23,757 bases of DNA, taken from the NCBI GenBank assembly GCA_032229885.1, contig JAVYAJ010000299.1:1-23757 (forward strand), given 5' to 3'. This DNA is from Anammoximicrobium sp032229885. GTDB taxonomy: Bacteria; Planctomycetota; Planctomycetia; Pirellulales; Pirellulaceae. The notes beneath the pieces are model-generated. The model did no database searches. It had not been told where the DNA came from and saw only the letters and a list, made by a program, of their open reading frames with translations. Of the stretch, positions 15,241-22,272 are shown piece by piece (the stretch's first letter is position 1; each line of letters begins with the position of its first letter). The position numbers and the translations under genes are program-made.

Positions 15241-16266
15241 GTGGGACGAATCGGGCTCGGAAAGCTGACGCAGTTGCTGCGGCGGGTCGGCGCCTCGTTG
15301 CGCGCCGGCCTGGCTCCGCTCAGTACGTGGGAGAAAGAAGCGCAATACGGCTCGCCCGCGCATCGCGCCATGATGCAGCAAGTCAGCCAGACCATCGCGG
15401 ACGGGGGCAGCATGGCGGACGGCATGAACGCCTGTCACGGCTATTTTCCGCCGCTGGTCTGTACCTTGATCGAGGTCGGCGAGCAATCGGGTCGGCTGGA
15501 CGACATTCTGCGCGGATTGGCCGAGCATTACGAGAGTCTGCTGGGCCTGCGGCGAACTTTTTTGTTGGGCATTGCCTGGCCGGCGATCCAGTTGGGCATG
15601 GCCATCGTGATCGTGGGCTTGCTGATCTGGGCGCTGGGCATCGTCCGCTCGATGACGGGCATCGAGTCCGACCCGTTGGGGTTCGGGCTGGTCGGCACCC
15701 GGGGCTTGCTGATGTATCTAGCGCTGGTGGGAACCGTGTTTGGCGGGAGCGCCATCGCCGTGTTGGGTCTGCTGCGCGGGGCGTTCGGACCGGCGCCGTT
15801 GGAAATCGCGATGCGGACGCCCGTCGTGGGAAATTGTCTCAAAACGGCCGCCCTGTCGCGGCTGGCCTGGACCCTGTCGCTGACCCTCGACTCGGGCATG
15901 GATGCGCGGCGCGCGATGCGGCTGGCGTTGCGCAGTACCGAGAACGCTTACTACACATCGCGACTGACGGCCGTCGACACGGCCCTGATCGAAGGCCAAG
16001 AGTTCCATACGGCTTTGCGGGCGACCGGCCTGTTTCCCACCGAGTTTCTGCAACTTCTGGAGACGGCCGAGATTTCGGGAACGCACGGCGAATCGCTTCA
16101 GCGGCTGGCGAACGAATATCGCCAACGGGCCCAGGCGGCGGCCAAAGCCTTGGCCGTCGCGGCTTCGTTCGTCGTCTGGCTGCTGGTCGCCATGCTGCTG
16201 GTGGCGCTGATCTTTCGAATGGCCATCGCCACCTTCGCGCCGTACCGCGAGTTGCTCGACATGTAA
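15241..16266 (+). CDS. Type II secretion / type IV pilus F-domain membrane protein
   Basis: This 341-residue protein contains two T2SF (PulF/PilC-type) domains. The first ends around VGEQSGRLDDIL (79-90) and the second around TAEISGTHGESL (275-286); these are the duplicated G/A-E-x-S-G elements. Hydrophobic helices lie at about 106-133, 152-178 and 303-330, giving the family's three-helix topology. The start is GTG 15241, supported by GGAGG six bases upstream. PulF/PilC proteins are inner-membrane platform components that work with a secretion ATPase and pseudopilins. Neither an ATPase nor pilus genes are adjacent. The gene is 84 bases after maf and 187 bases before the 101-residue protein gene. 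A partner pilin such as a DUF1559 protein is possible but unproven. Confidence 0.88.
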   Translation: MGRIGLGKLTQLLRRVGASLRAGLAPLSTWEKEAQYGSPAHRAMMQQVSQTIADGGSMADGMNACHGYFPPLVCTLIEVGEQSGRLDDILRGLAEHYESLLGLRRTFLLGIAWPAIQLGMAIVIVGLLIWALGIVRSMTGIESDPLGFGLVGTRGLLMYLALVGTVFGGSAIAVLGLLRGAFGPAPLEIAMRTPVVGNCLKTAALSRLAWTLSLTLDSGMDARRAMRLALRSTENAYYTSRLTAVDTALIEGQEFHTALRATGLFPTEFLQLLETAEISGTHGESLQRLANEYRQRAQAAAKALAVAASFVVWLLVAMLLVALIFRMAIATFAPYRELLDM

Positions 16267-16453
16267 AACTCGTCTTGCTCCGGTTCGTCCTTTCTCGCTA
16301 GACTCGCCGCGGCTCGGAACCGAATCCGGCACGGTGGGCTTCGATCCGCCTTTGCCGCGCCGGCCTCGACGTTCGAGCGATCATTCTCACCCGCGCACAG
16401 CGATACACGCGACGCGCACCACACGGATCGGATCAGGCGGACGGAGCGCCAGC

Positions 16454-16759
16454 ATGGGACGATTGACGACACTGCTGTTCGGCGCGGCCCTCGGAGCGGG
16501 GCTGATGTTCGGCGCGCTGAACTATCACGCGGTCCGAGCGGCGGACGGATTTCACTTCGTGCCCAAGCTCGAGACCAAGCTCGATGACGCCTACGTCGAT
16601 ATTCGCCAGTTCGGGGCGTCGGATTGGGAACGACATCGTGAACTGGCGCTGGCGTTGATCAAGGCCAACAAAGAGGAACTCATCGCGGACTCGGCGATCT
16701 CCGGCATTCGCACCAGCATGCGGTCTGCGTTCAAAGATCTGATCGGTTCCGGCCGCTGA
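16454..16759 (+). CDS. Conserved-looking small membrane-associated or secreted protein
   Basis: This 101-residue protein has an N-terminal hydrophobic segment (LLFGAALGAGLMFGALNY, 7-24) followed by HAVRAADG, which fits a signal peptide or an anchor. The rest is acidic and helical: LETKLDDAYVDIRQF, DWERHRELALALIKANKEEL and a basic C-terminus. Start ATG 16454 has GGAG eight bases upstream; a longer open frame to 16334 has no such site. I do not recognise a named family. The pattern 'FHFVPK...YVDIR.F...DW..H..LA.AL..A' seems to me like a conserved planctomycete hypothetical protein, but I cannot verify that. The preceding gene encodes a secretion-platform protein, which may or may not be related. 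Confidence 0.75.
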   Translation: MGRLTTLLFGAALGAGLMFGALNYHAVRAADGFHFVPKLETKLDDAYVDIRQFGASDWERHRELALALIKANKEELIADSAISGIRTSMRSAFKDLIGSGR

Positions 16760-17106
16760 CCCGCCTCCGAATCGGTGTGCGCGCACGGCCTAGGAAGCGA
16801 TGGCGATGGGCCGTATAATCCGTTGGCGACGACGTTGACGACGATGCTGGCGGCGATGGCAACGGTCGGGAGGGAAGCCTGCCGCCTTGTGCCATTCCCC
16901 CGCTCGGCCGTGCGCGGCGCGTTGATCGAAGGCAGACGGGGCGTGGCTTGTTCCTGCGTCCAGGCGTCTTCCGACAAGCGCGATTCGGACGCTCGCGGCC
17001 CGCTCGTGAACGTTCTGTGGCGTGGACCTTCTTTCTCGGGCGGCGCGGCGCCAGCGGTTGCGCCGACCGCCCGTCATGCGGCCCTTGCTCGTACCCCCCA
17101 ATCGAC
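16760..17106. other. Spacer upstream of the SDR gene
   Basis: No gene is supported in these 347 bases; the open frame at 16775-17110 is low-complexity and has no ribosome binding site. The only signal is a perfect TATAAT at 16814-16819, with a poor match at the expected -35 place. If used, it would give a leader of roughly 280 bases before the SDR start. Confidence 0.5.
16814..16819 (+). promoter_or_regulatory. Possible -10 element TATAAT upstream of SDR/CoA-transferase/thiolase genes
   Basis: TATAAT matches the bacterial -10 consensus exactly and stands out in very GC-rich DNA. The region 17 bases upstream (taggaa) is a weak -35 match. It is in the intergenic space and points towards the SDR gene. 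This is a pattern match only. Confidence 0.3.
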
Positions 17107-17871
17107 ATGAGAACCATCGATCTGTCCCACAAAACGGCGCTGGTCACGGGCGGCAGCCAAGGTCTGGGCGCTGCCGCGGCGCTGATGTTGGCCCAGTGCG
17201 GCGCCGACGTGGCCGTGAACTACTTTGCCGATCCCGCCGGCGTCAACCGGACGCGCGCCGCGCAGGTGGTCGAGCAGATCGGCCAGCAGACGGGCCGTCC
17301 CGCGGCCGCCTTCGAGGCCGACGTGCGGGACAGCGGCCAAGTCGAGAACATGATCGCGCAGATCGTCGAACGCTTCGGCCGACTCGATATCGTCGTCAAC
17401 AACGCCGGCATTCTGCGCGACCGGACGCTGAAAAAGCTCGCCCCCGAAGATTGGCAAGCCGTGATCGACACGAATCTGACGGGCGTGTACAACGTCTGCA
17501 AGGCGGCCGCCGAGCGGCTGGCCGACGGAGGTCGGATCATCAATCTGGCTTCGATCTCGGCCGTCGTCGGCTTTTTCGGCCAAGCCAACTATGCCGCCGC
17601 CAAGGCCGGTGTGATCGGGTTGACTCGGGTGCTGAGCCGTGAATTGGCCAAACGGCGGATCACCGTCAACGCGGTCGCTCCGGGCGTGGTGCTGACGGAG
17701 ATGGGCCAGACGATCCCGGAAACGGCGCGCGCCGAGATGCTCAAGCTGATCCCGTTGGGCCGATTCGCCGAGCCGGACGAAGTGGCCGGCGCGATCCTGT
17801 TTCTGGCCAGCGACCTGGCTTCCTACGTGACCGGCCAGGTGATCCATGTCAACGGCGGCTGGTACGGCTGA
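17107..17871 (+). CDS. Short-chain dehydrogenase/reductase, FabG / acetoacetyl-CoA reductase-like
   Basis: This 254-residue classical SDR has the cofactor motif TGGSQGLG (14-21), NNAG (98-101) and an N-S-Y-K tetrad at N123, S149, Y162 and K166 (Y-x-x-x-K in NYAAAKAG). It ends VIHVNGGWYG as FabG-type reductases do. These enzymes reduce 3-oxoacyl groups on ACP or CoA using NAD(P)H in the cytoplasm. The downstream CoA-transferase and thiolase favour acetoacetyl-CoA reductase (PhaB-like) or 3-hydroxybutyrate metabolism over fatty acid synthesis, but sequence alone does not decide. Start ATG 17107 gives the usual N-terminus (LSHKTALVTGG); no clear ribosome binding site precedes it. The gap to the next gene is 233 bases. 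Confidence 0.9.
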   Translation: MRTIDLSHKTALVTGGSQGLGAAAALMLAQCGADVAVNYFADPAGVNRTRAAQVVEQIGQQTGRPAAAFEADVRDSGQVENMIAQIVERFGRLDIVVNNAGILRDRTLKKLAPEDWQAVIDTNLTGVYNVCKAAAERLADGGRIINLASISAVVGFFGQANYAAAKAGVIGLTRVLSRELAKRRITVNAVAPGVVLTEMGQTIPETARAEMLKLIPLGRFAEPDEVAGAILFLASDLASYVTGQVIHVNGGWYG

Positions 17872-17964
17872 GCCTGCCAGCGACCGGCGTTTGGCCGCGC
17901 TGAATCGGCGGCGCCTCGAACTGGCGGCTCCGGGCGCCCCAGCGGCGCGTCGAATCATCGCGAC

Positions 17965-18003
17965 AGCTTGACACAGAAGCTTGACGCGGAAGCTTGGCGG
18001 CGC
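17965..18003. repeat. 13-base degenerate tandem repeat with three agcttg words
   Basis: The word agcttg occurs at 17965, 17978 and 17991, exactly 13 bases apart; the first two units read agcttgacacaga and agcttgacgcgga, and the third is more diverged. It lies between the SDR and CoA-transferase genes. This is the second 13-base tandem repeat in the window, with an unrelated unit. Confidence 0.6.
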
Positions 18004-18104
18004 GACGGCGCGAGACGTCCCTGCGGCATGTTCGATTGCGAACCCTTGGATTTACGACCCCCGCGCCGCACCGCGCGGCCAGATTCGAACAAAGGTTGAC
18101 GAGG

Positions 18105-19664
18105 ATGACGACGACGTGCGCGGCGAAGTTGTGTTCGGCCGAGGAAGCCGCCGGTCTGATCCGCTCAGGACAGACCGTGGCCTCGGGCGGATTCGTGGGC
18201 GCCGGCGTCCCCGAGACGCTGCTGCGGGCGCTCGAACAACGGTTCGTCTCGACCGCGACGCCGTGTGATTTGACGATCGTGTATGCGGCCGGCCAGGGCG
18301 ATGGTCGCGATCGCGGCATCAATCGCCTGGCTCACGAAGGCCTGGTCAAACGCGTCATCGGCGGCCATTGGGCGCTCGCCCCACGCATGGGGCGTTTGGC
18401 GCTGGAGGGCAAGATCGAGGCGTACAACTTCCCGCAAGGCGTCATCTGCCAACTGTTTCGCGACACGGCGGCGGGGCGGCCAGGCTGTATTACGCACATC
18501 GGCCTCGAGACGTTCATCGATCCTCTGTATGGCGGTGGCCGTCTGAACGCCCGAACGCCGCCGGGGTTCGTCGAACGGGTCGAGCTGGGCGGTCGAACGT
18601 GGCTGTGGTATCACGCGGTGCCGATCGACGTCGCGCTGATTCGGGCCACGGCGGCCGATCCGTACGGCAATCTAGTGATGGACGAAGAAGGCCTGTTCGG
18701 CGAGATGCTGCCGATCGCCCAAGCGGCTCGCAACAACGGCGGGCTGGTGATCGCCCAGGTGCGTCGTCTGCGGACCGAGTCGGCGCCGCCTCAGATGGTT
18801 CGCGTGCCCGGCATTCTCGTCGATCGGATCGTCGTCTCCGATCCGCGGGATCACCCGCAGACGTTCGCCCAGAGCGACTTTGACGAAGCGTTCGTCACGC
18901 CCGGCGCACCGGCCGAGCTGCGCGAGGTCGCCGCGCGGTCGCCCCTGCCGATGGGGCCGCGACGGATCATCGCCGCCCGCGCGTGCGACGAGCTTCCGGA
19001 CGGCGCCATCGTCAATCTGGGCATCGGGATGCCCGAGGGCGTGGCCCGCATCGCGGCCGAACGAGGCCTGTTGGACCGTCTGACTCTGACGGTCGAAAGC
19101 GGGCCGATCGGCGGGATTCCGGCGGGCGGATTGAGCTTCGGCGTGTCGATTCACCCCCAAGCCATCATCGACCAACCGGCGCAATTCGACTTTTACGACG
19201 GCCGCGGCCTGGATTACACGGCGCTCGGCGCGGCCCAGATCGACGCGCGAGGCAATGTGAACGTATCCAAGTTCGGCACGCGACTGGCCGGGGTCGGCGG
19301 GTTCGTAAACATCAGCCAGAGCGCCAAGAAGGTCGTCTTTTGCGGAACGTTCACGACCGACGGCCTGGATGTCGCGGTCGAAGACGGCCGGCTCAGAATC
19401 GTTGCCGAGGGCCGCGTGCAGAAGTTCGTCGAGCGGGTCGAGCAGGTGTCGTTCAGCGCCCACCGCGCGCGCCAACTGGGCCAAGAGGTTCTGTACGTCA
19501 CCGAACGGGCCGTGTTCAAACCGTGCGGCGACCAGTTGGAACTGGTCGAGATCGCCCCGGGCATCGACCTGCAGGGACACGTCCTGGATCAGATGGGCTT
19601 CGCGCCGCTCGTTCGCTCGGTTCGTTTGATGCCCTCGCACGTCTTTGCCGCACCGGAAGGATGA
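18105..19664 (+). CDS. Family I CoA-transferase (acetate/propionate/3-oxoacid type, fused alpha-beta subunits)
   Basis: This 519-residue protein has both halves of a family I CoA-transferase in one chain. The N-terminal half has GGFVGAGVPETLL (28-40) and ALIRATAADPYGNL. The C-terminal half has NLGIGMPEGVA (304-314), the catalytic Glu331 in TVESGPIGGIPAGG, and GLDYTALGAAQID...GNVNVSKFG. This matches YdiF/propionate CoA-transferase-like enzymes, which move CoA between acyl-CoA and a carboxylate through a glutamyl-CoA intermediate. Start ATG 18105 is preceded by AAAGG and GAGG; the frame is open back to 17994, but that extension is low-complexity and has no site. The thiolase gene starts five bases after its stop, so they are surely one operon. 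Likely substrates are acetoacetate, butyrate or propionate (inference). Confidence 0.92.
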   Translation: MTTTCAAKLCSAEEAAGLIRSGQTVASGGFVGAGVPETLLRALEQRFVSTATPCDLTIVYAAGQGDGRDRGINRLAHEGLVKRVIGGHWALAPRMGRLALEGKIEAYNFPQGVICQLFRDTAAGRPGCITHIGLETFIDPLYGGGRLNARTPPGFVERVELGGRTWLWYHAVPIDVALIRATAADPYGNLVMDEEGLFGEMLPIAQAARNNGGLVIAQVRRLRTESAPPQMVRVPGILVDRIVVSDPRDHPQTFAQSDFDEAFVTPGAPAELREVAARSPLPMGPRRIIAARACDELPDGAIVNLGIGMPEGVARIAAERGLLDRLTLTVESGPIGGIPAGGLSFGVSIHPQAIIDQPAQFDFYDGRGLDYTALGAAQIDARGNVNVSKFGTRLAGVGGFVNISQSAKKVVFCGTFTTDGLDVAVEDGRLRIVAEGRVQKFVERVEQVSFSAHRARQLGQEVLYVTERAVFKPCGDQLELVEIAPGIDLQGHVLDQMGFAPLVRSVRLMPSHVFAAPEG

Positions 19665-19668
19665 ACGT

Positions 19669-20811
19669 ATGACTCGGACCTGCATCGTCGCCGCGAAACG
19701 CACGCCCCAGGGACGGCTGCTGGGCGAGCTGTCACGGCTGAGCGCCCTGGATCTGGCCGTCGCCGCGGGACGCGCGGCGCTCGACGGCCTCGATCCCGAT
19801 CGCGTCGATCAAACGATCGTCGGAAACGTGCTCGGGGCCGGGCTGGGGATGAACGTGGCCCGTCAGATCAGCCTTGCCCTGGACGTGCCGCTCGACCGCC
19901 CGGCGTGGACCGTCAACATGATGTGCGCCTCGGGGCTGCACGCATTGGTCCTGGCGACGCAGGCCATCGCCACGGGCCAGGCCGAGGTCGTGCTGTGCGG
20001 CGGTGTCGAGTCGATGTCCAACGCGCCGTACCTGCTGCGTCTAGCGCGCACGGGCTATCGCCTGGGCGACGGCGAGCTGATCGACGATCTGCTGGTCGAC
20101 GGCCTGATCGATCCGTCCAGCGGCCAGCACATGGGCCATTCGGCCGAGCGGCTCGCCCAGCGCTACGAGATCGATCGCACGGCCCAGGACGCGTTCGCCC
20201 TCCGCAGCCAGCAGAACACGCACCGCGCGTACGCCGCGGGACGATACCAGGCCGAGCTGGTCCCGGTCGGCAAGCTCGAGCGCGACGAACACCCGCGGCC
20301 CGATACGACGCTCGAACAACTGGCCGCGCTCCGTCCCGCGTTTCAGCCCGATGGCACGGTCACGGCGGGCAACGCCTCGGGGATCAACGACGGTGCGGCC
20401 ATGTTGGTCGTGTGCGCCGAAGCCGCCGCCGTGCGCCACGGATGGCCCATCCTGGCCACGATCGGGCCGTCTGCGGCCGTCGGGTGTGATCCGCAGTGGA
20501 TGGGATTGGGACCCGTGCACGCGACGCGCCGGCTGTGCGACCGTTCGCGGATCGCGGTGGACGACTTCGACACGATCGAACTGAACGAGGCGTTCGCGGT
20601 TCAAGCCCTGGCGTGCATCCGCGAGCTGTCGCTCGACCTGGACCGCGTGAACCCGGATGGCGGCGCAATTGCGCTTGGGCACCCGATCGGCGCCTCGGGC
20701 GCCCGACTCGCCGTGCATCTGGCCCATCGCATCGCGCGCGGCGAGACGCACCGAGGCCTGGCCACGCTGTGCGTCGGCGGCGGGATGGGGCTGGCGCTCG
20801 TGTTGGAATGA
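19669..20811 (+). CDS. Thiolase (acetyl-CoA C-acetyltransferase)
   Basis: This 380-residue thiolase has the complete catalytic set: nucleophile Cys86 in NMMCASGLHA, NEAFAVQ near 305, His338 in GHPIGASGAR and Cys368 in CVGGGMG. Residues GNASGINDGAA form the conserved substrate-loop motif. It should condense two acetyl-CoA to acetoacetyl-CoA or run the reverse thiolysis in the cytoplasm. Start ATG 19669 has GAAGG eight bases upstream, within the end of the CoA-transferase gene; the gap is four bases, so translation is likely coupled. With the CoA-transferase it can activate and cleave 3-oxoacids, and with the SDR it could make 3-hydroxybutyryl-CoA. No polyhydroxyalkanoate synthase is in the window. 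Confidence 0.95.
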   Translation: MTRTCIVAAKRTPQGRLLGELSRLSALDLAVAAGRAALDGLDPDRVDQTIVGNVLGAGLGMNVARQISLALDVPLDRPAWTVNMMCASGLHALVLATQAIATGQAEVVLCGGVESMSNAPYLLRLARTGYRLGDGELIDDLLVDGLIDPSSGQHMGHSAERLAQRYEIDRTAQDAFALRSQQNTHRAYAAGRYQAELVPVGKLERDEHPRPDTTLEQLAALRPAFQPDGTVTAGNASGINDGAAMLVVCAEAAAVRHGWPILATIGPSAAVGCDPQWMGLGPVHATRRLCDRSRIAVDDFDTIELNEAFAVQALACIRELSLDLDRVNPDGGAIALGHPIGASGARLAVHLAHRIARGETHRGLATLCVGGGMGLALVLE

Positions 20812-20824
20812 CGGACCGCGGCGC

Positions 20825-20865
20825 GGCGCGCGAAATGCGCGCGCCCTTCGGCGGCGCCAGCGCCG
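20825..20865. terminator. Possible bidirectional terminator between thiolase and WD40 genes
   Basis: Arms ggcgcgcg (20825-20832) and cgcgcgcc (20838-20845) form a perfect 8-bp stem with a 5-base loop, 13 bases after the thiolase stop. A second stem, cggcg / cgccg, lies at 20852-20865. The site separates two convergent genes. There is no T-tract on either strand, so this is a structural guess. Confidence 0.4.
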
Positions 20866-20890
20866 CACACCCGATTTCCTTGCGCGCGGC

Positions 20891-22126
20891 TCACTGCGCC
20901 AGCCGCTCGTCGCGCACCTCTGCCATGTTCCATAGCCGGACGGCGTGGTCGCGTCCCCCGCTGGCCAGCCACTTGCCATCCGGAGAAAAGACTACGGCAT
21001 GGACGGCGTCGGTATGGGCCTTCAGCAGGTCTGTTCGTTGCCGCGTCGCGACATCCCACACCTGCACGTGCGGGTCGTCGCCGGCCACGGCTAGCCGGCA
21101 TCCATCCGGCGAGAACGCGACGGCTCGCACGACGTCGCGGCCGGGTCGCAATTCCGCCGCCAGCGTCGCGTCCGCCACGGACCACACGTAGACCGCGCCG
21201 TCGTAGCCGCCGCACGCGAGGCGCCGCCCGTCTGGCGAGAAGGCCAAGCACAACACGGCGTCCGCGTGGCGATCCCACACGGTTCGCACGCGCCCCTGCG
21301 ACACGTCCCACAGGCGACACGTCTTGTCGAAACCGCCGGCCGAGGCCAGCAGCTTGCCATCCGGCGAAAAAGCCACCTGATGCACCGTGCTGGCGTGTCC
21401 GGTCCACACCGCCAACAGTTCGCCGGACGAGACCGACCACACCCGGATCGCTTGGTCGCCGCCACCGGAGACCACGGCCTGTCCGTCCGGGGCAAAGGCC
21501 GCGCACCACGCGCCTTCGGAATGCCCTTCCAAGACCCGCACCGGACGGCCCGAGGACATGCTCCACAGAATGACGCGACCATCGCGACTGGCCGAGGCCA
21601 CCAGCGAGCCGTCGCGCGACACGGCGACGCCGCGGACCTCGTTCTGATGGCCGACGCCCGCGGGTATCGCCAAGCCCTGCAACAATCGCCACGCGCGCAC
21701 CCGCACTTCGGCCGAGCGGGGCTGAGCGAGCGTCTGGCGCAGGTCCGGCAGCAGTTCGTCGCCCAGGGAAGCCAACTCGATGAACGCCTGTTGCCGAACG
21801 TCGAAGCGCGCGTCATCGAGCGCCTCGAGCAGCGTTTCTCGTCGCTGTCGCTCGGCCGGCGCGGTCGGTGCGTCGGCCAGCCGATGAAACTTGATCGTGC
21901 GGTCCGCGCTGCCTGAAACGAGCACTCCGCTTCCCGGCGCAAATGCCAGCGAGTAGACCGTCGCCCGATGCGGTTCAAGCGGCGGCGCTGCCTGGGCGAA
22001 CGCCGCCTGGCAAGCGATCAAAACGGCAGCGGCCAATCCGATGCACAACAACCCGATGAAAGACGAGCCAACGGCGGCCGCGGCGACGGTCGGCCGCGCG
22101 GCGCGGCGCGATTGCGACCCGCGCAA
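20891..22126 (-). CDS. Exported WD40 beta-propeller protein with a HEAT-like insert
   Basis: From TTG 22126 this is a 411-residue protein. A basic start (RGSQSRRAARP) is followed by a hydrophobic segment (about 20-43, FIGLLCIGLAAAVLIACQAAFAQA) that looks like a signal peptide ending AQA. Seven WD40 blades follow: blade 1 begins HRATVYSLAFAPG, and blades 2-7 carry GH/H...SPDG...W-type patterns such as VHQVAFSPDGKLLASAG and WLASGGRDHAVRLW. Between blades 1 and 2, residues about 85-158 form helices with the HEAT-like text DVRQQAFIELASLGDELL. The start is uncertain. GTG 22276 overlaps the stop of the upstream hydrolase gene (GTGA) but adds 50 Arg-rich residues ahead of the signal. WD40 propellers bind proteins; the partner is unknown. 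Confidence 0.78.
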   Translation of the reverse strand: MRGSQSRRAARPTVAAAAVGSSFIGLLCIGLAAAVLIACQAAFAQAAPPLEPHRATVYSLAFAPGSGVLVSGSADRTIKFHRLADAPTAPAERQRRETLLEALDDARFDVRQQAFIELASLGDELLPDLRQTLAQPRSAEVRVRAWRLLQGLAIPAGVGHQNEVRGVAVSRDGSLVASASRDGRVILWSMSSGRPVRVLEGHSEGAWCAAFAPDGQAVVSGGGDQAIRVWSVSSGELLAVWTGHASTVHQVAFSPDGKLLASAGGFDKTCRLWDVSQGRVRTVWDRHADAVLCLAFSPDGRRLACGGYDGAVYVWSVADATLAAELRPGRDVVRAVAFSPDGCRLAVAGDDPHVQVWDVATRQRTDLLKAHTDAVHAVVFSPDGKWLASGGRDHAVRLWNMAEVRDERLAQ

Positions 22127-22272
22127 AATACCCCGTCGGCGCGGCCAGCGTCTCAGCCTCGGCCCGTCGCGTTCGTGGCGTGTTGCCAGCCGGCCGACGC
22201 CCTGCCCACGACGTCCGCGTTGTCGTCGCGCGTCCCCGGCGTCGGTCGCGCTTCGATCTCGCCGCTCGGAGG

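Noticed and set aside
14487..16301. 604-residue plus-strand frame over the Maf and F-domain genes
   Set aside because: Arg-rich shadow; both real genes have full family motifs in other frames.
16775..17110. 111-residue plus-strand frame before the SDR gene
   Set aside because: Low-complexity translation without ribosome binding site; overlaps the SDR start.
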